A stretch of DNA of 64,000 nucleotides from a bacterium Scap17 (GCA_013376735.1 VINJ01000001.1:2170001-2234000); one strand, 5' to 3'. Counted from the stretch's first letter, positions 54,110 through 62,973 are shown. Numbers and translations are program-made. Notes: a model not told the origin generated them from the sequence alone.

Positions 54110-55038
54110 CATGATTCCCTGAGTGGTCTGATCGTCCCGAGCTACCGCCAACCCTGGCGCTCGACCGTCATTCCTTATGATTTTGATGTGATGTAACGAA
54201 ATACTCAATGGCGCCGGGCCAGTGGCACCATGCGGGCTTGCGGCTTCATGACCAGATGAGCCACCCACTTTAAGATGGCGATTCTAATACTTAATCACGT
54301 AATGGACCAGACTCTTCATCAACATTTTTTTACATACCACTACGCTATATGCACAAAAGCTGCATCAAGCCGCCGAAATGGCAGCAAGGTGCGTCAGAAA
54401 AGCCCTCAATCTTGTCTTCAAGACGACTTGCATAATCACGATGCACCAGATTTGTCATACAAATCAATAGCAAGCGGATGGTGCGCACAGGATGTTGCAT
54501 TTTCGTGAAAGGCAGGCCTGCCCCTTTCCCGCCACCCGGGGCATGCCTTGTACAATATCGAGCAATTGCCCCGAACGGGCCGCCAACAGACAGCAAGTTA
54601 CCCCTGCGTAAAGGCGAGGGATAATGCGATGTCAGTACTTGACCAAGGCGGGCTATCTGCTATTTCAACGCTGCGAGAGGACCCGCCAGCGGCTCGCCCA
54701 AATGGGCTTCTCTCGCCGCTTCAACACAATAAAACACTGCATATGGGGGTTCTGGCACAAACAACATGCAGGATCGAGCTGCATTTACAGGGCGACCCTC
54801 GGCGGAGTTTCAATACCGTATCCACGCAAGCAGTTCGCCTGAGTGACGCTTTATTTAAATATTATAAATAAATTATATTTCTCGCTATCCTGGTCTATGG
54901 CGTGACGCCTGAAGTGTCACTTCACACCTCCACAGTCGCCATGCAGTGGCATGCCATAAAAACATTCGTCAGGGCTCAATGAGCAAGAATCGTACAAGGA
55001 TGAAACATCACCCTGCAGGGCGGGACATTTTGAGGATT
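54110..55038. promoter_or_regulatory. Long flhDC leader, partly AT-rich, with inverted repeats
   Basis: Over 900 bases with no gene I can support. AT-rich stretches lie near 54285-54350 and especially 54849-54882 (a run of only A and T from TTTATTTAAATATTATAAAT on). A perfect 15-bp palindrome TGAAGTGTCACTTCA is at 54910-54924 and TGGCATGCCA at 54947-54956. Such a long upstream region fits the heavily regulated flhDC promoter; which factors bind is unknown. Confidence 0.5.
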
Positions 55039-56946
55039 TTACTCGCGAGGCGCCTTCTGTGAGCGATACCTCTCGGCCCATAGCTCGGCGATCTTGACGA
55101 CGACCTGCATCAAGGCTGTAGGCAATTCCTTGCGTGCCGGCAGGCCGGTGGCCAGCATTTCGACCAGCTCGGGCATTTCATGCACGCTCAGACCCAGCGA
55201 GTTGGCCCGCTGCTGGATGCGCTGCCCCAGCCTCTCACCCTGGGTATGCATGAAATCCGTCGCTTGCTCTGCCGTGGCCCGAGGGGCATCGACAGATGTG
55301 CCATCAGAAGACGCGGGCGCCTCATGATCAGATACTGCATCGACGGGGCGTACGTGCACCCTGGGCGCCATCCCGGCCAGACCTTGCGCGAGCGCATGCT
55401 GCAGTTCGCGCAAGGCCGCATCACGCTGGCCTGCGTTGCTGGAGGGTTGCGTCAGTCGCTCTATCTCGACCACCAAGGCCACAGGCGCAGCGAGCTGATA
55501 CCAGGTCAGCTTCAGTGCAAGCGTTGCCCTCTCTGAAGCATCACTGCTCCTGCTCTTCTCACCACCCTCACTTTCCGCACTGGCTGGCGCTGACGCTTGC
55601 GTCTGATCTTCGCCCTGCTCCGCATTGTCCTTCGCGGCAAGATTTCTCTGCTCGGAAGTCACCTGTGACTTGCGATCGCTGCCCTCCTCGCCATCGCTGT
55701 CGCCTGCCACCAGGGTGAGCGACATCTTCCACTGCTGAGCCTCGCCGTGATCACTGCGGCGACTGTCAGGTGTAGCGTCATGCGCAGCCACGGGTATCAC
55801 GGCCAATGGCGCTGCACGTCGCTCCCCCTCATCCCGCGAGCGGTGCCGATAAGGCGGCCCCGGGAAATAGAGGCTGAAGAAGACATGCAGCCCGGGCATC
55901 AACAGCCCCTGCCAATTGAAGGGCTGACCCAGTATCAACAACAGCTGTTGCTGTACCAGCCCGCTGGCAAGGGCATCTGAACCAATCACCTGGCGAGACA
56001 CATCAGAGGCGGCAGGTTGAGCGACGCCCAATTGCATGTTGGCGCGATAGGCACCCAGCGCACTGGCTTCATGGGCGCTGGCGCCATGTCGGGCCACGTC
56101 CACACTACCTGCCGACAACAGCATGTCACCGCTCGGCCGCGCCATGCCTGCGCGAGGCTCACGGCGCAGCTCTTCTCGCATGTCTCGCATGCGCCAGACA
56201 AAGGCGCCCTCGCGCGTCTCTTCCCAGGGGGTGAAGTGCGCCTCCGCCAGCACCGGCCATTGCCGCCAGGCCAACAGAGCCTCCAATCGGGCATTGGCAA
56301 GCTGAGGATGCCCGGCGAGGTCGGCCAATCCCACCCGATTCTCGACCCAGGCGAGCAGGTCCGCTTCGTAGAAGAGCCCGCTCTGGTGAATCTGCTGGCT
56401 CAAGGCCGCCGACAGACTGTGAAGTGATGCGCTGGACAACGCCATGGGGGCCAGAAGACCGGTCAAGGGCTGGCCGCGCGCCAGCAGAGAAGCCAGCGAT
56501 TGCCCTTCCGGCAGCGCCAACCCGACCCGCGCGGACGGCGAGCCGCTGGCCACCAGCTGTGACAAAGCATCGAGCAAATGCGACATCGTCTGTGTCTGCG
56601 TCGTCAGCTCGACGTAAGCACCGGACGGTGGGAGGGAGGAAGAAGCTGACGCGAGGGCGCCAGTGGGAGAAGTGGAGGCTTGCGTGGCTGTCAGCAACGC
56701 TGCACTGGCATCCAATGACGGGGCCGCAGGCCTTGCGCCTGAGCCTGTTCCCGCGCCTATCTGTAAGAGCGGATTGGCGCCATTCTGGCCACCACTTCCC
56801 TTGCCATCTTCCGCCCCCAACCCCTGACGCGACTGGAGAGCGGAGGTCGGGAAGACGACACCGGAGTCCGCCGGCGGCGGGGGTTGTGCCGCCCTCCCCA
56901 ATACCTGATGGAGCAGACTATCGATCAAGGGATTGATGCCGCTCAT
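55039..56946 (-). CDS. FliK-like protein with FlhB-type (FhlB-like) C-terminal domain
   Basis: 635 residues. Residues 1-130 are low-complexity (Pro/Ala/Ser). A helical region with aromatic residues follows (about 185-380), and about 475-530 holds a weak match to the FliK C-domain (LALKLTWYQLAAPVALVVEIERL ... AALRELQHALAQGLAG). Residues about 569-628 (GERLGQRIQQRANSLGLSVHEMPELVEMLATGLPARKELPTALMQVVVKIAELWAERYR) follow the C-terminal FlhB/FhlB pattern (peLv-lL...eiP-aLy-aVaevla), without the NPTH part. AGGA lies upstream. Placed after fliT; likely an export-switch accessory protein. Function is inferred. Confidence 0.65.
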   Translation of the reverse strand: MSGINPLIDSLLHQVLGRAAQPPPPADSGVVFPTSALQSRQGLGAEDGKGSGGQNGANPLLQIGAGTGSGARPAAPSLDASAALLTATQASTSPTGALASASSSLPPSGAYVELTTQTQTMSHLLDALSQLVASGSPSARVGLALPEGQSLASLLARGQPLTGLLAPMALSSASLHSLSAALSQQIHQSGLFYEADLLAWVENRVGLADLAGHPQLANARLEALLAWRQWPVLAEAHFTPWEETREGAFVWRMRDMREELRREPRAGMARPSGDMLLSAGSVDVARHGASAHEASALGAYRANMQLGVAQPAASDVSRQVIGSDALASGLVQQQLLLILGQPFNWQGLLMPGLHVFFSLYFPGPPYRHRSRDEGERRAAPLAVIPVAAHDATPDSRRSDHGEAQQWKMSLTLVAGDSDGEEGSDRKSQVTSEQRNLAAKDNAEQGEDQTQASAPASAESEGGEKSRSSDASERATLALKLTWYQLAAPVALVVEIERLTQPSSNAGQRDAALRELQHALAQGLAGMAPRVHVRPVDAVSDHEAPASSDGTSVDAPRATAEQATDFMHTQGERLGQRIQQRANSLGLSVHEMPELVEMLATGLPARKELPTALMQVVVKIAELWAERYRSQKAPRE

Positions 56947-57048
56947 GTCGTGCGATCCTCATTGCCAAAGAGGCCGTCAGGGAGTCATGCGCGCAGCCTC
57001 GGCGACTCGGCCCTTGTCGCAGCTTCCTCGAGCTTGGCTGTGCTGGCT

Positions 57049-57384
57049 TCAGCTGCCCTGGCCATAGCTGCGGGCCAGCTTGCGGCGCGCACTCACGTCC
57101 CCGAGCACTTCCTGCAACTGGCTCTGGCGCGCCTTGAGCTGGACGGTCAGCTCGGACTCCAGCGTGGTCAGCGTGCGCAGGCGTTGTTCCAGCGCCCTGC
57201 GCGTCTCGGCGTTGCCCCCTCGCGGCATGCGCAGCTGCTGCATCTTCTCGATATAGCTGGCCTGCCCGCCGAGTACCGCGGGCCAGTCACCCAGGCGCGC
57301 TGAGCGCAGCATGGCATTCATCTGCTCCAGCAGCTCATCGCATTGCTGGAAGGTGTCATCAGCGAGCAGTGCATTGCTGTCCAT
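57049..57384 (-). CDS. fliT: Flagellar export chaperone FliT
   Basis: 111 residues, all helical (QQCDELLEQMNAMLRSARLGDWPAVLGGQASYIEKMQQLR, then RRALEQRLRTLTTLESELTVQLKARQSQLQEVL), matching FliT in size and pattern. It binds FliD and can restrain FlhDC. Starts two bases after the fliS stop. Family conservation is weak, so position matters in the call. Confidence 0.88.
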   Translation of the reverse strand: MDSNALLADDTFQQCDELLEQMNAMLRSARLGDWPAVLGGQASYIEKMQQLRMPRGGNAETRRALEQRLRTLTTLESELTVQLKARQSQLQEVLGDVSARRKLARSYGQGS

Positions 57385-57386
57385 GG

Positions 57387-57788
57387 TCAGCCCATTCCCT
57401 TGTCGTGTACGGCAATCTGACGCCAGGCGTCTCCCAGCTCGTTGAGCAGGCGACGTGCCTCGTCGAGCTTTTCCGGGCTGTTGCTCAGGTTGGCCTGCAT
57501 GATCAGGCGCGCGATGTAGTCATACATGCGATCGAGATTGGTCGCGACCTCATTGCCCTGCTCATGATCCAGGCAGGCACGCAGACCTTCGGTGACGATG
57601 CTGGTCGCCTTGGCCAGCGACTGTCCCTTGGCGGCCACGTCGCCGGCCTCCATCTGCAGACGCCCCGCCGCCAGCGCGCGGTCTGCTCCCTCGAACAACA
57701 TCACGATCAACTGGTGCGGGCTGGCGGAAAGCACACCGGATTCCACGCCGACACGGGCATAGGCATTGGCGCCACGATAGCGACTCAT
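57387..57788 (-). CDS. fliS: Flagellin export chaperone FliS
   Basis: 133 residues with the clear FliS signature: YRGANAYARVGVESGVLSASPHQLIVMLFEGADRALAAGRLQMEAGDVAAKGQSLAKATSIVTEGLRACLD. It binds the C-terminus of flagellin until export. Between fliD and fliT, in the usual order. Confidence 0.97.
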   Translation of the reverse strand: MSRYRGANAYARVGVESGVLSASPHQLIVMLFEGADRALAAGRLQMEAGDVAAKGQSLAKATSIVTEGLRACLDHEQGNEVATNLDRMYDYIARLIMQANLSNSPEKLDEARRLLNELGDAWRQIAVHDKGMG

Positions 57789-57904
57789 GGTGATTGGTTT
57801 CCCTTGTTCATGACGTTTGTCAGTATCTCTGTCAGATGTGGAGCCGTCGACGGCACGTGGCCTCGACTGCGGGCATGGCCGGACTCATCGAATCTCGCAG
57901 GCGC

Positions 57905-57932
57905 ATGGCGGATGGCAGATGGCGGATGGTCC
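57905..57932. repeat. 7-bp tandem repeat, 4 copies, in the fliD-fliS gap
   Basis: ATGGCGG, ATGGCAG, ATGGCGG and ATGGTCC in tandem, in the 195-base gap between fliD and fliS. Confidence 0.7.
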
Positions 57933-57983
57933 AGGCCTGGGCCCAGTGGCCAAAGACCAATGTCTCGGGGCATCAGCTACCGA

Positions 57984-59441
57984 TCAGCCCGTCATGTCCC
58001 AGCTGTTTTCCAGCGTTTCCAGCTGACTGGTCAGGTAATCACTGGTAGATGTCAGGTTGGCCACCAGGATGTCGAGTTTCGTGAACTGTTCCCGATAACG
58101 CTCGATGGTGGCCTCGATGGTGTCTTCGGTCTGCTCATACTGACTGGCGAGACTCTCGAGCGACCCCTCGATGCCTTCCGTGGTGCCTTCCAGCGTGCCG
58201 TCTTCCCCGACCACCTCTTCCAGCAGACTGGACATCTGGCTGGCGAAGCCGCTGGTACCCGCCTCATCATCGGAGATGAAGAACCCCGACATCGCCGCCA
58301 GCTGAACACTGTCGGCGGCCTCGATCACGGCGCTGTCGAATTCGAGCTTGCCATCGTTGGTACGGCTCACTCCCAGCGAGGAGAGCGCATAGAAATCGCC
58401 CTCACTGGTGAAATTCAGCGCCGAGGTCAGGCGGCTCTCGATGGTGCGCAGCGTCGAGTCCCCCAGCAGTTCCCCCGCGGTCCCTTCATCGGCATTGAAG
58501 GCGGTGTAATTGTCGATGGTGTCCTGAAGATCGTTGTAGGCATTGACGAAGGTCTCCATCGCCTTGCTCACAGACTCGGCGTTCTCCTTGACGGTGATCA
58601 CGCTCGCAGTCGTATTCGTCTCGCTCAGCGTCAGGGTCAAACCATCCACGGCATCATCAATGTCATTGGAGGTGGCTTGCATGCTGATGCCGTTGACGCT
58701 GAATTCGGCATTGCGCGCCGCGACGACTTGCTCCATCCCGCTGGCGGCCGGGTCACTGCTTGTCGCGTCATAGCTCGCCGGGTCATGGCTGAGCAGGCTC
58801 TCGAGCTCTGCCACCTCGCCGCTGGTCGCGAGGCTCATCACCGCCTCGTTGCCCGTCTCATCCGAGGTCATCACCAGGCGATACGGCGTGTCGGAACCAT
58901 CATTGACGATCGAGGCCGTGACCCCGAGACCCGCCTCATTGATGGCATCACGAATGCCTTCCAGCGTGTTGTTACTCTCGTCGATGACGATGCCGGCGCT
59001 GCGCTCGGCGTCCGCCGCATAGCTGCCGTCACTGGCCAGCGTGCCCAATGACAGCGTCAGCGTGGTCGCGGTGCCATCACCGATGGCCTCATCGCGGCTC
59101 GCCTGCCCCGCCGTCGCCAGACTCTGCGCCTGTGCCAGCTGGGTGACAGCCACCGAATAACTGCCCGCACTCACTTCCGAGGTTGCCGTGGCACTGACGC
59201 CCGAGCCACTGGCAGTGGTCGTCATGCCGGCATAGGTCTCGGCATCGGCCAACGCCGCGGCGGCGGTATCCAGGGATTCCAGGCGACTTTGAATCGTGCC
59301 CCAGGCCGACAACTCGGCTTCGTAACTTGCCTGCTGGTTCTCGATCGGCGTGAGCTTCTGACGCTCTGCCGTCTCCAAATCCGTCAGCAGACTGTTGAGG
59401 TCGAGCCCAGAGCCAATCCCCAGCGATGAAATCGTCGCCAT
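57984..59441 (-). CDS. fliD: Flagellar filament cap protein FliD (HAP2)
   Basis: Start at ATG 59441 (MATISSLGIGSGLDLNSLLTDLETAERQKLTPIENQQASYEAELSAWGTIQSRLESLDTAA), after AGAGG; a GTG two codons earlier is possible. 485 residues. The C-terminal helix EDTIEATIERYREQFTKLDILVANLTSTSDYLTSQLETL is the FliD_C signature. It caps the filament and folds flagellin. First gene of fliDST. Confidence 0.96.
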   Translation of the reverse strand: MATISSLGIGSGLDLNSLLTDLETAERQKLTPIENQQASYEAELSAWGTIQSRLESLDTAAAALADAETYAGMTTTASGSGVSATATSEVSAGSYSVAVTQLAQAQSLATAGQASRDEAIGDGTATTLTLSLGTLASDGSYAADAERSAGIVIDESNNTLEGIRDAINEAGLGVTASIVNDGSDTPYRLVMTSDETGNEAVMSLATSGEVAELESLLSHDPASYDATSSDPAASGMEQVVAARNAEFSVNGISMQATSNDIDDAVDGLTLTLSETNTTASVITVKENAESVSKAMETFVNAYNDLQDTIDNYTAFNADEGTAGELLGDSTLRTIESRLTSALNFTSEGDFYALSSLGVSRTNDGKLEFDSAVIEAADSVQLAAMSGFFISDDEAGTSGFASQMSSLLEEVVGEDGTLEGTTEGIEGSLESLASQYEQTEDTIEATIERYREQFTKLDILVANLTSTSDYLTSQLETLENSWDMTG

Positions 59442-59544
59442 ATGCACCTCTCGATAGGGTGAAGGTATTTTTACATGCCCGCAGAGTCGCCATCAGGCGA
59501 AAAAGCACGCATACCGGGCGTATTTGTCTGTCTGAGTGTTGGGG

Positions 59545-59571
59545 CTATCGGCACGGGCCTGGTGAACTTGA
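59545..59571 (-). promoter_or_regulatory. FliA promoter of fliDST
   Basis: Minus strand: TCAAGTTC, 11 bases, GCCGATAG. As in flgKL, the -35 box has TCAA in place of TAAA. It lies 104 bases before the fliD start. Confidence 0.88.
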
Positions 59572-59706
59572 GGACTTTCTTGTTCACACATTCTCTTGCA
59601 TGAGCGCCTTCTCTTTAACGCTCACCTCCCGAGAACACCCCGCACTAGACCTCAGACTACAGAAAGGTAGCCACCCTACAGCGCCTACGACGTATCGCTT
59701 ACCGCA

Positions 59707-59722
59707 CCGCAAACGTTTGCGG
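59707..59722. promoter_or_regulatory. LacI/RbsR-type operator before rbsD
   Basis: CCGCAAACGTTTGCGG is a perfect 16-bp palindrome with the central CG of LacI-family operators. It lies 79 bases before the rbsD start; a possible -10 box CATAAT (59725-59730) directly follows, so a bound repressor would block the promoter. Confidence 0.85.
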
Positions 59723-59800
59723 TTCATAATTGGCGCCATTGTGAACCAGCGGATTCAGACACTGGATCGACTCATTCCTGCTTTACCCAAGGACTGCGAC

Positions 59801-60220
59801 GTGAAACGACACGGCATCTTGAACGGACCTCTCAGTGGCCACCTCGCCCGTCTCGGCCATACCCACACCGTGGTGATCGCCGACGCCGGCCTGCCGATTC
59901 CCGAGGGCGTGCCCTGTGTCGATCTCGCGGTGGTCCCCGGCCTGCCCGCCATGCTGCCGGTGCTGGACGCCCTGCTGGCCGAGCTGTGCATCGAGGCCAC
60001 GACCCTGGCCGAGGAGCTGCCGGTCAAGAGTCCCTCCTTCCACAACGCCGTCGTCGAACGCCTGGATACACTGGATCGTCTGTCACTCACGCCGATCGCT
60101 CGCCAGCAACTCAGTCATGAAGCCTTCAAGGCGGCGTTGCCCGAGGCGAGCGTCATCGTGCGCACGGGCGAGTGCACGCCGTACGCCAACGTGATCCTGC
60201 ACTGTGGGGTGCCCTTCTGA
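59801..60220 (+). CDS. rbsD: D-ribose pyranase
   Basis: Starts with GTG at 59801 (VKRHGILNGPLSGHLARLGHTHTVVIADAGLPIP), seven bases after AAGGA; this aligns with E. coli RbsD from residue 1. 139 residues. The catalytic His20 sits in RLGHTHT, and the C-terminus VIVRTGECTPYANVILHCGVPF is the ligand-binding end. It interconverts pyranose and furanose ribose before phosphorylation. Overlaps rbsA by one base. Confidence 0.95.
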   Translation: MKRHGILNGPLSGHLARLGHTHTVVIADAGLPIPEGVPCVDLAVVPGLPAMLPVLDALLAELCIEATTLAEELPVKSPSFHNAVVERLDTLDRLSLTPIARQQLSHEAFKAALPEASVIVRTGECTPYANVILHCGVPF

Positions 60221-61851
60221 TGCAGAGCCATGCACAACCGAGAGTGCTGATGGCACTCAAGGGCATCGACAAGGGCTTCTCAGGGGTCAGCGTACTCAAG
60301 GGTGTCGACTTGACCCTGCGCGCGGGGCGCGTGCATGCGCTGGCCGGTGAGAATGGCGCAGGCAAGTCGACGCTGATGAAGATTCTCTCCGGCGTCTATC
60401 GCTATGACGCCGGCACGCTGTGGCTGCGTGACGAGGAAGTGGTCTTCACCACTCCACGTCAGGCAATGGACAGCCGCATCGCCATTATCCATCAGGAACT
60501 CAATCTGGTGCCGGGCCTGTCCGCCGGCGAGAACATCTTTCTCGGCCGTGAGCCACGTACCGCGCTGGGCACCGTCGACTGGAAGCGTCTACACCGCGAT
60601 GCCCGCCAGCTGCTCGACCGCCTGCGCCAATCGCTGGATTCCCGCACCGCAGTCAGCGAGCTGAGCATCGGTCAGCAGCAGATGGTCGAGATCGCGCGTG
60701 CGCTGTCGCTGGACGCCGAGATCATCATCATGGATGAGCCCACCGATGCGCTGACCGACATCGAGACCGAGATTCTCGCTGAGGTCGTGGCCGAGCTGCG
60801 CGCCGAGGGCCGCTCGCTGGTCCTGATCACCCACCGCCTGAACGAGATCTTCAGCATGTGCGATGAAGTCGCCGTGCTGCGCGATGGCCAGATGATCCAC
60901 CAGGGCCCGACGGCGGAACTGGATGAGGATGGCCTGATTCGCCTGATGGTCGGCCGCGAGCTGGCCGAGCGCTACCCTTATACGCCCGCCACCCCTGATG
61001 GCGAAGCGATGCTCGAGGTCGAGGATCTCGAGGCGCCGGGCGTCAAGGGCATCAGCTTCTCGGCCCGTCGCGGGGAAGTGCTCGGCTTTGGCGGCCTGAT
61101 GGGCGCCGGGCGCACCGAACTGGCCCGCGCCCTGTGCGGCGATACCCGTATCAACGCCGGCAGCGTGAAGCTGCATGGCCAGCCGGTGCGCTTCGCCTCG
61201 CCGGCCGAGGCATTGGCCGCGGGCCTGGTGTATGTGCCGGAAGACCGCAAGCAGGCGGGCCTGATTCTCCCTCACTCGGTGGCCAGCAACATGTCGTTGA
61301 GCGCCCTGCCCAGCTTCTGTGGTGCGTTCGGGCGCATACGCCATGGCGAGGAAGCCGCCGCCGTCGAAAGCTTCGTCAAGAGCATGCAGATCAAGGTCAG
61401 CAATACCGACCAGCCGGTCGATACGCTGTCCGGCGGCAACCAGCAGAAGGTATCACTGGCCAAGGCATTGATGCCGGCGCCGGAGCTGGTAATTCTCGAT
61501 GAACCGACCCGTGGCGTGGATGTCGGTGCCAAGCGCGAGATTTACCTGCTGATCAACGAGCTCAAGCGCCAGGGCAAGTGCGTACTGCTTATCTCCTCGG
61601 AGATGCCCGAACTGCTCGGCCTGGCCGATCGCATTCTGGTGGTCGCCGACGGGCGCATCTCCGGCGAGTTCAGCCGAGAGAACGCGACCCAGGAAGCGAT
61701 CATGACCGCGGCCTCCGGCCTCGAGAGCCCCCTCAGCAGTGGCAACGACGCCGCGAATGGCACGTCAACGTCCAGCGCTGCACCACGCGGTGCGACCCGC
61801 CCGTCTTCTACCCCCGATTCCTCCGCTTCCCGCCACGAGATGCCGAACTGA
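60220..61851 (+). CDS. rbsA: Ribose ABC transporter ATP-binding protein
   Basis: Start at 60220 (MQSHAQPRVLMALKGIDKGF), where TGATG couples it to rbsD. 543 residues with two ATPase halves. First: Walker A GENGAGKST, signature LSIGQQQMVEIARALS, Walker B IIIMDEPTDAL. Second: the degenerate GLMGAGRTE loop, LSGGNQQKVSLAKALM and LVILDEPTRGVDVGAKREIY. The last 40 residues form a Ser/Thr/Pro tail not found in E. coli RbsA. Energises ribose uptake. Confidence 0.95.
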   Translation: MQSHAQPRVLMALKGIDKGFSGVSVLKGVDLTLRAGRVHALAGENGAGKSTLMKILSGVYRYDAGTLWLRDEEVVFTTPRQAMDSRIAIIHQELNLVPGLSAGENIFLGREPRTALGTVDWKRLHRDARQLLDRLRQSLDSRTAVSELSIGQQQMVEIARALSLDAEIIIMDEPTDALTDIETEILAEVVAELRAEGRSLVLITHRLNEIFSMCDEVAVLRDGQMIHQGPTAELDEDGLIRLMVGRELAERYPYTPATPDGEAMLEVEDLEAPGVKGISFSARRGEVLGFGGLMGAGRTELARALCGDTRINAGSVKLHGQPVRFASPAEALAAGLVYVPEDRKQAGLILPHSVASNMSLSALPSFCGAFGRIRHGEEAAAVESFVKSMQIKVSNTDQPVDTLSGGNQQKVSLAKALMPAPELVILDEPTRGVDVGAKREIYLLINELKRQGKCVLLISSEMPELLGLADRILVVADGRISGEFSRENATQEAIMTAASGLESPLSSGNDAANGTSTSSAAPRGATRPSSTPDSSASRHEMPN

Positions 61852-62828
61852 TGTCTACTCCTTCTTCCTCTGCCGCCAGCGGCCGCCGCCTCGACGTCAT
61901 GCGTCTGCTGGTCGACAACAAGGCGCTGATCGCGCTGGCCCTGTTGATCGCCGTGAGTGCCGGCCTGTCCGACAACTTCCTGTCATCTGACAACCTGCTC
62001 AACGTGCTTCGCCAGACCAGCATCAATGCCATCATCGCCATGGGCGTGACCTTCGTCATTCTCACCGCGGGCATCGATCTGTCTGTTGGCGCGGTACTGG
62101 CGCTGACCGGCGCTTTCGCGGCCTCGATGACCGCCGCCGGCCTCTCCCCCTGGCTGAGCGTGCCGGGCACCATCATCGCCGGTGCTGGCCTGGGCGCCAT
62201 TTCCGGCCTTTTCGTCGCCTTCGGTCGCATCCAGGCCTTTATCGTCACCCTGGTGGCGATGACGGTGCTGCGCGGTGCCACGCTCGTCTACACCGATGGC
62301 CGTCCGGTCTCCATCGGCGTCAGCGAAGCCGCGGACAGCTTCTGGAATCTGGGCGGCGGTTACTGGCTCGGCGTGCCGATTCCGATCTACATGATGTTCT
62401 TCGTCTACGTGCTGTGCTGGGGCGTGCTGCATCACACCCGCTTCGGGCGCCACGTCTATGCGGTCGGGGGTGGTGAGAAGGTCGCGCGCCTGTCCGGCAT
62501 CAACGTCAATCGCATCAAGATCAGCGTCTATGCCATCGCGGGTGCCTTCGCGGCACTGGCCGGCGCCATCCTCGCCGCGCGTCTCGGCTCGGCACAGCCG
62601 AATGCCGGTACCGGCTATGAGCTGGACGCCATCGCAGCAGTCGTCATCGGCGGCACCAGCCTGATGGGTGGCCGCGGGCGCATCTTCGGCACCTTGATCG
62701 GAGCACTGGTGATCGGCGTGCTCAACAATGCGCTGAACATCATGGGCGTCTCCAGCTACTACCAGATGATCGCCAAGGGCGCCGTCATACTGCTCGCGGT
62801 ACTGATCGACAGCCGCGCGCAGAAATAG
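61851..62828 (+). CDS. rbsC: Ribose ABC transporter permease
   Basis: Start at 61851, overlapping the rbsA stop by one base. 325 residues with about ten membrane helices. Signatures: [46 protein letters not shown] and [34 protein letters not shown], typical of RbsC-type permeases. Its stop codon lies in a short direct repeat. Confidence 0.95.
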   Translation: MSTPSSSAASGRRLDVMRLLVDNKALIALALLIAVSAGLSDNFLSSDNLLNVLRQTSINAIIAMGVTFVILTAGIDLSVGAVLALTGAFAASMTAAGLSPWLSVPGTIIAGAGLGAISGLFVAFGRIQAFIVTLVAMTVLRGATLVYTDGRPVSIGVSEAADSFWNLGGGYWLGVPIPIYMMFFVYVLCWGVLHHTRFGRHVYAVGGGEKVARLSGINVNRIKISVYAIAGAFAALAGAILAARLGSAQPNAGTGYELDAIAAVVIGGTSLMGGRGRIFGTLIGALVIGVLNNALNIMGVSSYYQMIAKGAVILLAVLIDSRAQK

Positions 62829-62863
62829 AAGCGCAAGTACCGAAGAAATAGAAGAGCAAGTAC
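62821..62863. repeat. Direct repeat (23-bp period) across the rbsC stop codon
   Basis: The 20-bp unit AGAAATAGAAGCGCAAGTAC at 62821 recurs at 62844 with one change (C to A). The first copy contains the rbsC stop TAG. Confidence 0.85.
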
Positions 62864-62909
62864 GTAATACACGATACGGTTTCATTCCCGGCAGCATCGA
62901 AGACCCTCG

Positions 62910-62932
62910 CCCCCGTGCGCCAACCACGGGGG
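62910..62932 (+). promoter_or_regulatory. Intercistronic hairpin before rbsB
   Basis: CCCCCGTG and CACGGGGG form an 8-bp stem with a seven-base loop in the rbsC-rbsB gap. There is no T tract after it, so it more likely protects the downstream mRNA than terminates. This would favour high RbsB levels relative to the membrane parts. Confidence 0.5.
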
Positions 62933-62973
62933 CCCTCCAGCGGGTCGCCGACAACAACGAAAGGACCATCGCC

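Larger units (their letters stand above)
59442..59800. other. Divergent region between fliD and rbsD
   Basis: About 360 bases. It holds the FliA promoter of fliDST on the minus strand (59545) and the operator and promoter region of the ribose operon (59707). An upstream in-frame extension of rbsD is not supported by any ribosome site. Confidence 0.6.

Noticed and set aside
54548-54871. Possible small gene(s) in the flhDC leader (107- or 72-codon ORFs on the + strand)
   Set aside because: Composition is not protein-like, ribosome sites are weak or badly spaced and no family is recognised; the region is better seen as regulatory.
55039-56946. Calling this gene a plain duplicate of fliK
   Set aside because: The FliK C-domain pattern is weak here and the C-terminus fits FlhB/FhlB better; naming it fliK would hide that.
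59426-59800. 125-codon N-terminal extension of rbsD
   Set aside because: It runs through the fliD promoter and the rbs operator; the GTG at 59801 has a good ribosome site and gives the family's N-terminus.
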